From: Woeseia sp.
GTDB lineage: Bacteria > Pseudomonadota > Gammaproteobacteria > Steroidobacterales > Woeseiaceae
Reading direction: 5' to 3'
DNA length: 21,617 nt
Assembly: GCA_018701055.1 (NCBI GenBank)
Contig: JABIUH010000022.1
Location: 1-21,617 of the forward strand
The notes beneath the pieces were generated by a model. That model did no database searches. It was not told the DNA's origin and was given only the letters and a program-made list of their open reading frames with translations. This document shows positions 1-7,660 of this stretch, in pieces; within the stretch, counting starts at the first letter, position 1; every line of letters begins with the position of its first letter. A program made the position numbers and the translations under genes.

Positions 1-144
1 AACAAAGGGTCGATTACCGCGGGGAAACAGGCCGATTTCGTCATACTCGGCGAGAATCCGCTGAAGGCTGAGCCTGAAACGTTAAAGGACATACCAATCA
101 TTGAAACGATCGCGCGCGGCCGAACCGTCTATCGACGTGACTAA
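1..144 (+). CDS. Amidohydrolase, C-terminal end (partial)
   Basis: Frame 1 is open from the window edge to a TAA at 142-144, giving 47 residues. The motif ADFVILGENPL, followed by a short linker and TIARGRTVYRRD, is the usual C-terminal end of metal-dependent amidohydrolases, closest in style to the YtcJ-like family 3 group. There the segment closes the small beta-sandwich domain. The metal-binding barrel lies outside the window, so substrate and activity cannot be judged. It reads toward lysS, and a repeat-rich convergent gap separates the two. Its family is fairly sure; the subfamily is a guess. Confidence 0.75.
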   Translation, partial: NKGSITAGKQADFVILGENPLKAEPETLKDIPIIETIARGRTVYRRD

Positions 145-221
145 ATTGAAAAACGATCTGCTTCACCGTTGGCACGGCTTGATGGACAGGAGTCCGAATA
201 TCGGGAAGGCCATGGATGGCC

Positions 222-300
222 GAGAACGACCCTGCCGCGACTCGTGCCTGATCAGGCACGTAAAATCATCATCTGATCGCAGCAGGATGCCGCTCCTACG
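222..300. repeat. REP-like inverted doublet between convergent genes
   Basis: On the minus strand, 300-275 reads GTAGGAGCGGCATCCTGC followed by TGCGATC, which resembles the GTAGGAGCGGC-type repetitive extragenic palindromes of pseudomonads and relatives. A facing, more diverged arm lies at 222-240: CCTGCCGCGA (231-240) pairs 9 of 10 with TCGCAGCAGG (277-286). Between them is a perfect 18-bp palindrome at 243-260. The layout, two facing repeats around a central palindrome in a convergent gap, is typical of REP doublets. No second copy was found in this window, so dispersal in the genome is inferred. Confidence 0.6.
243..260. terminator. Perfect 18-bp palindrome, possible bidirectional terminator
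   Basis: CGTGCCTGATCAGGCACG is a perfect palindrome that can form a 7-bp stem with a GATC loop. It lies between the amidohydrolase stop (144) and the lysS stop (318), where convergent transcripts should end. Neither flank has a clear T-run (TAAAATCATC on the plus side), so classic intrinsic termination is doubtful. It may act only as part of the surrounding REP doublet. Confidence 0.35.
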
Positions 301-317
301 AATTTTTCAACCGCCCG

Positions 318-1820
318 CTAATCGAAAATTTCTGGACGCATATGCGGAAATAGCAAGACGTCGCGGATTGAAGGTGCATTAGTCAACAGCATCACCAATC
401 GGTCGATGCCAAGTCCGAGCCCTGCCGTCGGCGGCAGACCGTATTCCAGAGCACGGATGTAATCTGCATCGTAAAGCATCGCTTCATCGTCACCGGCTGT
501 ACGATTCTCTACCTGGGCGCGAAAACGTTCCTCTTGGTCTTCCGAATCATTTAACTCTGAGAAGCCGTTCGCTATTTCTCGTCCGCCGATAAATAACTCG
601 AATCGATCTGTCACAAAGGGGTCCGAATCTTTGCGACGTGACAGCGGCGAGACTTCAGTCGGGTATTGCGTAACGAACGTCGGATCGCGCAACTCCGCTT
701 CGCCCGTCTTCTCGAAAATTTCGATTTGCAATTTGCCACTGTCGTAATTGTCTTCGACCTTTATGCCCAACTTACTCGCCAAGTCAGCGAGATATTCGCG
801 ATCTCGAATCCTTGTGCGGTCAACATCGGGGTTAAATTTCATAATCACGTCTTCGACGGTCATACGGACAAACGGTTTGGAAAAGTCGAACAACTCGTCC
901 TGATAGGTGACTTTAGCACTACCCAAAACCGATTCGGACATACCCTTCAGCAAGGCCTCAATCATCTCGATCAAATCTTCATAATCAGCGTACGCACGAT
1001 AGAGTTCCAACATCGTGAATTCCGGATTGTGTTGCGTGGAAACCCCTTCATTCCGAAAATTGCGATTAATTTCGTACACGCGCTCAAACCCACCGACCGT
1101 TAACCGCTTGAGATTGAGTTCAGGTGCAACTCGCAGGTAAAGCGGCATGTCGAGCGCATTGTGATGCGTCGTAAAGGGCCGTGCGATGGCGCCGCCCGGC
1201 GTCGTTTGCATCATGGGCGTTTCGACTTCCAGATAATCCTGAGCATCTAGAAAGGCACGAATATAGGTGATGATCCTCGATCGAATGCGAAAAGTCCTGC
1301 GACTTTCTTCATTCATGATCAGATCAACGTAGCGACGCCGATAGCGCGTTTCCTGGTCGCTCAATCCATGGAATTTTTCAGGCAACGGTCGTAATGATTT
1401 GGTCAATAGACGAATTTCGTCTGCACGAACCGTCAACTCACCTGTATTTGTTTTAAACAAAGCACCGGTCGCGCCGACGATATCGCCGACGTCCCATTTC
1501 TTAAACGATTGATACAAGCCCTCTGGCAACCGGTCTCGTTCGACCCTAATTTGAATCTGGCCGGTCCGGTCCTGAAATTTGATGAAGCTTGCTTTGCCCA
1601 TGACGCGTTTCACCATCATTCGTCCGGACACACTGACGATGACGTTGTCGTCTTTTAGGCGTTCGTCTTCATGCTTTCCATAGCTTTGATGCAACTCATC
1701 CGCCAAGGCATTGCGTCTAAAGTCATTGGGAAACGCGATACCTTCTTCGCGAAGAGCCGCAAGTTTCTTCCGTCGCTCCGCAATTAGCGCATTCTCATCC
1801 TGTTTTCTATTGTCTGTCAC
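318..1820 (-). CDS. lysS: Lysyl-tRNA synthetase, class II
   Basis: The product is 500 residues (E. coli LysS has 505) and charges tRNA-Lys in the cytoplasm. An N-terminal OB-fold anticodon-binding domain (about residues 55-145, with SFIKFQDRTGQIQI) is followed by the class II catalytic domain. Motif 2 is visible around FERVYEINRNFRNEG, and motif 3 as GLGLGIDRLVMLL near the C terminus. The start is a GTG at 1820-1818, directly after the prfB TAA. An AAGGA at 1831-1827, six bases upstream, supports this start. The abutting stop and start suggest that lysS is translated from the prfB message and coupled to it, the same order as prfB-lysS in E. coli. Confidence 0.97.
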   Translation of the reverse strand: MTDNRKQDENALIAERRKKLAALREEGIAFPNDFRRNALADELHQSYGKHEDERLKDDNVIVSVSGRMMVKRVMGKASFIKFQDRTGQIQIRVERDRLPEGLYQSFKKWDVGDIVGATGALFKTNTGELTVRADEIRLLTKSLRPLPEKFHGLSDQETRYRRRYVDLIMNEESRRTFRIRSRIITYIRAFLDAQDYLEVETPMMQTTPGGAIARPFTTHHNALDMPLYLRVAPELNLKRLTVGGFERVYEINRNFRNEGVSTQHNPEFTMLELYRAYADYEDLIEMIEALLKGMSESVLGSAKVTYQDELFDFSKPFVRMTVEDVIMKFNPDVDRTRIRDREYLADLASKLGIKVEDNYDSGKLQIEIFEKTGEAELRDPTFVTQYPTEVSPLSRRKDSDPFVTDRFELFIGGREIANGFSELNDSEDQEERFRAQVENRTAGDDEAMLYDADYIRALEYGLPPTAGLGLGIDRLVMLLTNAPSIRDVLLFPHMRPEIFD

Positions 1821-2916
1821 TTACAATCCTTGTTTGAGGCTGGCCTCAATGAAGTTGTCTAACGCGCCATCTAACACTGCCTGAGTGTTACCGGTTTCAA
1901 TGCCCGTGCGCAAATCTTTGATGCGGCTCTGATCCAATACATAGGAGCGAATCTGACTTCCCCAGCCAACGTCGGCCTTGCTGTCCTCGACCACTGAGGC
2001 TTTCGCCCGTCGTTCCTGCAGCTCAAGCTCATACAATTTAGCTTTCAATTGCTTCATCGCCGTCGCCTTGTTTTTATGTTGCGAGCGATCATTCTGGCAC
2101 TGCACAACCGTATTGGTCGGATTATGCGTAATTCGCACCGCTGATTCTGTTCGGTTTACATGTTGGCCACCCGCGCCACTGGCACGATACACATCGATGC
2201 GCAAATCGGACGGATTTATATCGATATCAATGTCGTTGTCGACTTCAGGCGAGACGAAAACTGAGGCAAAGGACGTATGCCGCCGATTGCTCGAATCAAA
2301 CGGCGATTTTCGCACCAGGCGATGTACACCGGTTTCGGTGCGCAACCAACCATAAACGTAGTCCCCGGATACCCGCACAGTTGCGCTTTTGATCCCTGCT
2401 ACCTCGCCTGCCGATGCTTCGATGATTTCTGCTTTGAATCCATGGCCTTCGGCCCAACGCAAATACATGCGGAGAATCATCTCGGCCCAGTCTTGCGCTT
2501 CCGTGCCGCCCGCACCTGATTGAATATCGAGGAATGCATCATTCGCATCCAATTCGCCGGCGAACATGCGACGAAACTCAAGCTGGTTAATTTGACTAGC
2601 GTAGGAATCGAGATCCACGGTCAGTTCGCCCACCGTTTCCGCATCGTCCTCGTCAACGGCGAGCGCTAATAATTCTTCAGCATCGAAAAGTCCAGTCTTT
2701 AGCGTCTCTAACACCAGTACCACGGCCTCTAACTGCGCCCGCTCTTGGCCCAGCGCCTGAGCTCGATCCTGGTTATTCCACACATCAGGGTCTTCGAGTT
2801 CACGCCCAACTTCCGTCAATCGTTCAGCTTTGCCTTCATAGTCAAAGATACCCCCTTAACGCTGCTGCGCGTTCAGAAAGATCCGTTATGCGTTGTGATA
2901 TTGGGCTGGTTTCCAT
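1821..2916 (-). CDS. prfB: Peptide chain release factor 2, with +1 programmed frameshift
   Basis: RF2 terminates translation at UGA and UAA. Translation starts at ATG 2916-2914 and runs 24 codons to an in-frame TGA (2844-2842). A +1 shift there continues to the TAA at 1823-1821, giving 364 residues (E. coli 365). The upstream part ends LRGYL and resumes DYEGKAERL, aligning with E. coli RF2. SPF in VRKSPFDSS is the stop-codon recognition motif, and GAGGQHVN (about residues 247-254) is the peptidyl-tRNA hydrolysis loop. The residue in the YRASGAGGQ position is Ala rather than the Thr of E. coli K-12. An in-frame TAG just before ATG 2916 rules out a longer start. It lies 72 bp downstream of recJ. 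Confidence 0.96.
2841..2856 (-). promoter_or_regulatory. prfB +1 programmed ribosomal frameshift site
   Basis: The minus strand reads AGGGGG TAT CTT TGA C. An internal Shine-Dalgarno-like AGGGGG (2856-2851) lies three bases before the slippery CTT, which is followed by the TGA (codon 25) and a C. This is the canonical RF2 autoregulation cassette: when RF2 is scarce, the ribosome pauses at TGA, slips from CUU to UUU and reads GAC. The reading frame is restored exactly as expected downstream. Confidence 0.97.
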
Positions 2917-2988
2917 GGTTTTTATCAGCTAAGCCGCGATAGGGTCCTGCAAATGACGCGCGATGTTAGCACGTCGTTGAGCGCATTT

Positions 2989-4695
2989 TCAGAGACTCAC
3001 AATTTGGAGAACAATGAGTTGCGGCGTCTCCATTCCGCGAAACTCATTAACGTCTAATCGATAGGTGATTTGCACGGTTCCACGATAGACCGGACCGGCC
3101 TGATTGAAAGCAATAGCATCGATTACGCCACCGCCAGACGACGGTCGAACACGGAGTTTAAGGTGATTCTCGCCGACTGTTCGTTGCGCTTCGACCTGAA
3201 AATCACCCGTAAAGACTGGCTCGGGGAAACCGGCACCCCACGGTCCCGCTTCGCGCAGCGTACGAGCAAACTGTAAATTCATCGCAGTCGTCGGTAGATC
3301 ACCGTCGGTTGTAATCGCGCCACTAAAGTCCGCATCTGGATACATTTGGCGTAGTTTTTTGGTTGCGAGCGATTTAAATCGAGGGAAATTTTTCTCTGCC
3401 AAACTAAGCCCCGCGGCCATCGCATGCCCGCCGAAGCGCTCGATCAGCCCCGGTTCGCTGGTGTCAACGGCTTCCAGAAGATCGCGGATGTGTACCCCGG
3501 GAACCGACCGTGCTGAACCTTTCAGCATTGCATCATTCTCACGTGCAAAAGCAATCACCGGGCGATCGCAACGCTCACGGACACGAGAGGCAATCAAGCC
3601 AACCACTCCCTGGTGCCAACCCTCATGATAAAGCGACACACAGTCCGGCAAATTGGTGTTATCCATCGCATCAACGTAGGCGAAGGCTTCATCACGCATC
3701 TTTGCCTCAATGTCTTTCCGCTCGCGATTAATTCTGTCGAGGTCCGCTGTCAGTTCCCTGGCGGTTTGTTCGTCATCTGTTAACAGACACTCAATGCCGA
3801 CCGACATATCCTCTAGTCGCCCGGCCGCATTTAAGCGCGGGCCCACCACGAATCCAAGATCGGTGCTGACCGCACGCGCGAAGGATTTTCCCGCAATTTC
3901 AAACATCGCACGAATCCCCGGTACTGATCGACCCGCCCGTACTCTTGCCAAACCCTGATCGACAAGAACCCGATTATTCAAATCCAGCTTAACCACATCG
4001 GCAACTGTTCCGAGTGCGACCAAATCAAGGAACGTCGCGGGAATTTTCGCGGCCCCTGATCTGCCTTGACGCTCGAGCTCCCGACCTAGTGCCGCCATGA
4101 GGTAAAAGGCAACGCCAACGCCTGCAAGATGAGGACTGACGAAATCAACACCGTCGAGATTCGGGTTAACCATTGCATCTGCGTCGGGAAGTTCCTTACC
4201 GGGCAAATGATGATCAGTAATTAAGACCTGCATGCCGAGGCGATGGGCTTCGTTGACGCCATCAATACTCGACACTCCATTGTCAACGGTGATCAGCAGA
4301 TCAGGTTTACGCTCGTGCGCGACAGTCACGATCTTTGGCGTCAATCCATACCCGAACTTGAAACGATTAGGAACAATATAGTGGACATCAGTGATGCCGA
4401 ATGCGCGGAGACACCGAATGACCAATGCAGTGCTCGTCGCACCATCTGCATCGAAATCGCCGACGATCATAATGCGCTTGTTCGCGTGCGCCAAAATAAG
4501 ACTCACGGCAGCCTCTATGCCTGCTAGCGAACTCACCGGCGCGAGGCTACGTAGGCCGTAGTTCAGTTCGCTTGGATTAGACACACCGCGTGCGGCAAAC
4601 AACCGCTGCAATATCGGATCCACGCCAAGCAGTGAGTCCGCCGCTGCCCGTTTCTGTGGCCTTACATGCAACAGACGTACGCGAATGTCGTTCAC
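2989..4695 (-). CDS. recJ: Single-stranded-DNA-specific exonuclease RecJ
   Basis: RecJ degrades single-stranded DNA 5' to 3' in recombination and mismatch repair. The product has 568 residues (E. coli 577). DHH-family metal-binding motifs are visible: VGDFDADG (residues 78-85), TVDNGVS (136-142), LITDHHLPG (158-166), NAAGRLED, and GGHAMAAGL of the DHHA1 domain. A C-terminal OB-like domain ends at LQIVSL. The start is GTG 4695-4693, supported by AAGGAG at 4706-4701 with five bases spacing. That site lies at the edge of an inverted-repeat element (4708-4779) between rpfE and recJ. It sits between rpfE and prfB, as in the Xanthomonas rpf region. Confidence 0.96.
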   Translation of the reverse strand: MNDIRVRLLHVRPQKRAAADSLLGVDPILQRLFAARGVSNPSELNYGLRSLAPVSSLAGIEAAVSLILAHANKRIMIVGDFDADGATSTALVIRCLRAFGITDVHYIVPNRFKFGYGLTPKIVTVAHERKPDLLITVDNGVSSIDGVNEAHRLGMQVLITDHHLPGKELPDADAMVNPNLDGVDFVSPHLAGVGVAFYLMAALGRELERQGRSGAAKIPATFLDLVALGTVADVVKLDLNNRVLVDQGLARVRAGRSVPGIRAMFEIAGKSFARAVSTDLGFVVGPRLNAAGRLEDMSVGIECLLTDDEQTARELTADLDRINRERKDIEAKMRDEAFAYVDAMDNTNLPDCVSLYHEGWHQGVVGLIASRVRERCDRPVIAFARENDAMLKGSARSVPGVHIRDLLEAVDTSEPGLIERFGGHAMAAGLSLAEKNFPRFKSLATKKLRQMYPDADFSGAITTDGDLPTTAMNLQFARTLREAGPWGAGFPEPVFTGDFQVEAQRTVGENHLKLRVRPSSGGGVIDAIAFNQAGPVYRGTVQITYRLDVNEFRGMETPQLIVLQIVSL

Positions 4696-4707
4696 TCTTG
4701 CTCCTTG

Positions 4708-4779
4708 TAGCCCGAATTATTCATGAAATGGCCGCACCCCTGCATGATCATTACGAGCCTTCACTAATATTCCGGGCTA
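4708..4779. repeat. 72-bp element with 14-bp imperfect terminal inverted repeats
   Basis: The left end TAGCCCGAATTATT (4708-4721) and the reverse complement of the right end, TAGCCCGGAATATT (4779-4766), match at 12 of 14 positions. The 44-bp centre also contains short palindromic stretches around TCATGA and CATGATCA. The size and ends suggest a REP or MITE-like element. The right arm lies inside the 3' end of rpfE, so the last nine or so codons and the TAA of rpfE come from the element. The left end lies two bases from the recJ ribosome binding site. No second copy is in this window. Confidence 0.55.
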
Positions 4780-5710
4780 ATAGCGGTGACATACCGCGCC
4801 AGACTTTGAGTCGATCAACTCTATCCAACTCGACTTTTAACCCGTCGCGAAACAAAACGACCAAGCGTTGCAGCTTTCCACGCTTGAGCAATCCTGCCAA
4901 TGCAGTTAAATACGCTGACAATCCCTCTGTAGATTCTTCGTCCACAACCGCGACAAATCCCGGCGGAGACGATCCTAAGCAAGTTTCAAAATCCAACCAT
5001 GGCCGTGCCGTTCCATTGACGCTTGCCCAATAGCCTGCGAATAAGGCATCAGCCGAGTACAAATCCGGTATCGATAGTGCCTTTGGCTCTGGCGCGACGC
5101 CACCGCCCCACAACCACAACGAATTGATCTCCGGCAATCCCGCTTCCTGACGTCGCAAATTGACCGCATGGTCATGCAAGAACATTTGTAATTCACCGAG
5201 CAATTGGTGATAGGCCTTAGCGGCAATACCTGACGCTGTAAATTTGTCGGGAACGTGACCGTCCGCAACTGCCGCGGATACCGACGGCAAATTCATTGGC
5301 GCGTCGATTTGCAAATACCCGTGAGTGCCAAGTCGCACGAAGGAACAATCACCCTCTGCATCGAATTTCGTGTGCAATGACGTAAAGATTTCTCGAATAT
5401 CACTTGCAGTGCTCAGATCGGCAGGCAATGAGCGGAGCCGTACGTCTCGCATTCGTGCCTGGTAATGTACCGGGTCTGCCGCGGCCATCCAGCTATTGGA
5501 GCGTTCGCCAGTCTGCCCCCAGAAGCGCAATGCCGCAAATCCCTCAACGGGTATTGGTGCCTCAATCATGGACAATACTTCGACGAGCATTTCATGTGCC
5601 AGGGGTTGCATCGACACCGTCCCACGAGAAAGCCATCGCCTCAGTTGTAAATCAATCTCCTGGCCCGAGACGCCCACTGGCAACACCACCACTGCTTGAC
5701 CGTCTCTCAC
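4751..5710 (-). CDS. rpfE: RpfE-like protein (phosphoglycerate-mutase-fold relative)
   Basis: The 319-residue protein carries INSLWLWGGG (residues 195-204) and an HAVNLRRQEAGLP segment before it. I recognise these as hallmarks of the Xanthomonas RpfE family, often annotated as a regulatory protein or as related to cofactor-independent phosphoglycerate mutase. The biochemical role is not established; no metal-site motif of a working mutase is obvious. No membrane segment is evident. The start is uncertain: GTG 5710 is used here, but the GTG cluster at residues 7-9 is also possible. An in-frame TGA closes the frame 18 bases upstream of 5710. The C-terminal LARNISEGS is encoded by the inverted-repeat element at 4708-4779. 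The order rpfE-recJ-prfB-lysS supports the name; no rpfF, rpfC or rpfG is present here. Confidence 0.72.
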   Translation of the reverse strand: MRDGQAVVVLPVGVSGQEIDLQLRRWLSRGTVSMQPLAHEMLVEVLSMIEAPIPVEGFAALRFWGQTGERSNSWMAAADPVHYQARMRDVRLRSLPADLSTASDIREIFTSLHTKFDAEGDCSFVRLGTHGYLQIDAPMNLPSVSAAVADGHVPDKFTASGIAAKAYHQLLGELQMFLHDHAVNLRRQEAGLPEINSLWLWGGGVAPEPKALSIPDLYSADALFAGYWASVNGTARPWLDFETCLGSSPPGFVAVVDEESTEGLSAYLTALAGLLKRGKLQRLVVLFRDGLKVELDRVDRLKVWRGMSPLLARNISEGS

Positions 5711-5830
5711 TCCGGGTTTAGTCCTTCAGGTACGCCGAAAAGCGGACAGTGTACTGATGTGGGTGAACTTCGGGGGATCTTTACGAACAAATAAGCAGGA
5801 AAGAGTCTGTAAATAGGAGACAATTGCAGC
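5711..5830. promoter_or_regulatory. Divergent intergenic region, rpfE and Mth938-like gene
   Basis: This 120-bp gap separates two genes reading away from each other, so it should hold a promoter for each. I could not pick convincing -35/-10 pairs on either strand. The only clear signal is the ribosome binding site AGGAGA at 5815-5820, ten bases before ATG 5831. Confidence 0.4.
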
Positions 5831-6211
5831 ATGAAATTTGTTCGGGAAACGCATTCATCCCTCACCATTCATCAGGTTGATGAGGGTGTCATTCGTATTG
5901 GCGACGGAGAAATCCGGGAAAACGTCGTGCTCTTTCGGGACACGATCGAGCGCGGGTGGATGGTAGACGACGTATCGAAACTTGTCGAAAGCGATTTCGC
6001 AACCTTGATCGAGAAGAGCCCGGAAATCGTTATTTTTGGTACTGGTTGGACACCGAAACTACCGCCACGAGACCTCGTGTTTGCGTTGGCCCGACGTGGC
6101 ATCGGTTTCGAAACGATGGATACGCCCGCCGCTTGCCGAACCTTCAATGTGTTAATCAGCGAAGATCGTGACGTCGCCGCCGTATTGCTCATAAATTCTA
6201 TGGATCCATAG
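5831..6211 (+). CDS. Mth938-like domain protein (DUF498/Xcc1710-like)
   Basis: The product is a 126-residue single-domain protein. IVIFGTGWTPKLPPRDLV (residues about 66-83) and GIGFETMDTPAACRTFNVL (about 91-109) are characteristic of the Mth938-like family, which includes bacterial Xcc1710 and the NDUFAF3 complex I assembly factor of mitochondria. The bacterial function is not established. No signal peptide or membrane segment is seen, so it is probably cytoplasmic. ATG 5831 is preceded by AGGAGA (5815-5820). It is divergent from rpfE and converges on nlpD with only 30 bp between the stops. It is one of three plus-strand genes in the window. Confidence 0.88.
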   Translation: MKFVRETHSSLTIHQVDEGVIRIGDGEIRENVVLFRDTIERGWMVDDVSKLVESDFATLIEKSPEIVIFGTGWTPKLPPRDLVFALARRGIGFETMDTPAACRTFNVLISEDRDVAAVLLINSMDP

Positions 6212-6241
6212 TCCGCAAACGGCGGCACAGCGAACTCAAGC

Positions 6242-6976
6242 CTAATGTCGTGGCAAATACTGGCGTGGATTGACCGGTTTGCCGTTCCGACGAATCTCAA
6301 AATGTAACTGAGCCGGATTGCCGCTGCTCGCGCCCATAGTCGCAATGCGCTGCCCCTTGCGAATTGCCTGCCCTTCCTTGACCGATAACGAAGCGTTGTA
6401 GCCGTAGGCGCTTAAGAAAGTGTCGTTATGTTTCAAGATTATCAGCTGTCCATAACCGATTAGGCCACCACCGGCATAAACCACCCGACCATTCGCGGCA
6501 GCTCGCACTTCCTGGCCGGCCTTACCGGCAATTAGTAGTCCAGTTCCTGCCCCCTCCGCGCCTTTGAATTCAGCCATAACTCTCCCGTTTGCCGGCCAAG
6601 CCCACCCGGGCGGCGGGTCGGAAGGTGGCGGTGGGATCGTTCGTTTTGCCGCCGGTGCCGGCTTCGCGACCGGCCTGCTCGCACGTGAACCGCTCGGCGG
6701 TGCCAAACGAATGACCTGGCCAGGGTGAATAAGTGACCCGTCACCCAGATTGTTCCAACGCGCAAGTGCGCGAGCACTTGCGCCATAGCGATCGGCGATA
6801 GCCGAAAGGGTCTCGCCAGATCGAACGACGTGAATTTCCTGCGGCGTGTGATCCCAATACGTCGGCGCGACACACCCACTGACTAAAAGGACACCCACAA
6901 ATAGTAGGGCAATCCGAATGGCCTGCGCATGGAGATAAAGCGCGCTGCGACCATGGTTAGCTGCGCGCGTCACCAT
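6242..6976 (-). CDS. nlpD: NlpD-type lipoprotein, LysM plus degenerate LytM domain
   Basis: NlpD activates the amidase AmiC at the division septum. From ATG 6976 the product has 244 residues. A signal peptide ends in the lipobox LVSGC (Cys35), pointing to an outer-membrane lipoprotein. A LysM peptidoglycan-binding domain (HVVRSGETLSAIADRYG, about 49-65, through about 92) is followed by an Ala/Pro-rich linker and an M23/LytM domain (about 145-240). The peptidase site is degenerate: active enzymes have HLHFE where this has QLHFE, and the segment YGYN lacks the expected His. A longer frame to 7087 exists but would overlap yqaA by 107 bp and put 37 residues before the signal peptide, so I reject it. 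ATG 6976 lies four bases after the yqaA stop. No rpoS follows. Confidence 0.92.
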   Translation of the reverse strand: MVTRAANHGRSALYLHAQAIRIALLFVGVLLVSGCVAPTYWDHTPQEIHVVRSGETLSAIADRYGASARALARWNNLGDGSLIHPGQVIRLAPPSGSRASRPVAKPAPAAKRTIPPPPSDPPPGWAWPANGRVMAEFKGAEGAGTGLLIAGKAGQEVRAAANGRVVYAGGGLIGYGQLIILKHNDTFLSAYGYNASLSVKEGQAIRKGQRIATMGASSGNPAQLHFEIRRNGKPVNPRQYLPRH

Positions 6977-6980
6977 ACGG

Positions 6981-7565
6981 CTAATGCCGGACGACCAGAT
7001 AAACAGCGATTGCCACGGCAATAGCGACGACGGTCCAACCGATACGCTCAATGTATTCAGGCAGCAGAGATTCCACACGATCACCACCGATCACAATCAG
7101 GCCTGCTACAAGAAAAAACCGTGCCCCACGACCGAGCGCAGATGCGATGACGAAACCCGGAAAATTCAGCACGGCAACTCCTGCCGAGATTGTGAAAACC
7201 TTATAGGGAATCGGCGAGAAACCGGCGATTAGGACTGCCCAGACGCCCCAATTGTCGAACCACTCCTTACCCTTCAGATACGCGGGCCAATACCCCATGT
7301 CGTGCAACCAGGGTTCGACTCGATCGAAAAGATAATATCCGATCGCATAGCCAGCGATGCCGCCCAGAATCGACGTCACCGTGGTAATCGTTGCCAACCA
7401 CCATGCCCGGGACTTATCCGCGAGACACATCGGAGCCAACATGACGTCCGGCGGAATCGGAAAGAACGAAGATTCCGCGAAACTTAAAAAACCGAGATAC
7501 CATGCAGCGTGGCGATGTCTTGCCCAGCCAAGCACTCGGTCATACAAGGGTCCAAAAAGTTTCAT
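6981..7565 (-). CDS. yqaA: YqaA/DedA-family membrane protein
   Basis: This 194-residue integral membrane protein belongs to the DedA/VTT superfamily, YqaA branch. The segments FAESSFFPIPPDVMLAPM (about residues 29-46) and GFSPIPYKVFTISAG (about 114-128) match the two re-entrant FxP/PYK-type motifs of the family, separated by a Gly-rich membrane helix (about 58-80). A C-terminal hydrophobic helix (about 174-192) ends VVRH. DedA-superfamily members are linked to polyprenyl or lipid translocation; the YqaA branch itself is not well characterised. The start is ATG 7565 with a weak ribosome binding site. A 95-bp gap separates it from pcm and contains a perfect 10-bp palindrome (7606-7615) but no gene. 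Confidence 0.9.
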   Translation of the reverse strand: MKLFGPLYDRVLGWARHRHAAWYLGFLSFAESSFFPIPPDVMLAPMCLADKSRAWWLATITTVTSILGGIAGYAIGYYLFDRVEPWLHDMGYWPAYLKGKEWFDNWGVWAVLIAGFSPIPYKVFTISAGVAVLNFPGFVIASALGRGARFFLVAGLIVIGGDRVESLLPEYIERIGWTVVAIAVAIAVYLVVRH

Positions 7566-7660
7566 CGATAGTTAGCCAAAGCGTGGTCAATCCGGCGAGA
7601 TAAATCTGCCGGCAGCAAGAATCAAGTCGAATAAGTATAGCCAAGATATTGTTTTATTAG

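Noticed and set aside
101..382. A 93-codon plus-strand frame at the amidohydrolase-lysS junction.
   Set aside because: It overlaps the true amidohydrolase end, crosses the REP doublet and runs into lysS; it has no family resemblance.
666..1103. A 145-codon plus-strand frame inside lysS.
   Set aside because: It is antisense to conserved LysS catalytic motifs and has no recognisable domain.
5872..6345. A 157-codon minus-strand frame antisense to the Mth938-like gene.
   Set aside because: It lies opposite a well-recognised family protein, extends into nlpD, has an arginine/serine-rich shadow-like composition and shows no ribosome binding site.
6977..7087. N-terminal extension of NlpD to 7087.
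   Set aside because: It would overlap yqaA by 107 bp and place 37 residues before a complete signal peptide and lipobox; ATG 6976 fits better.
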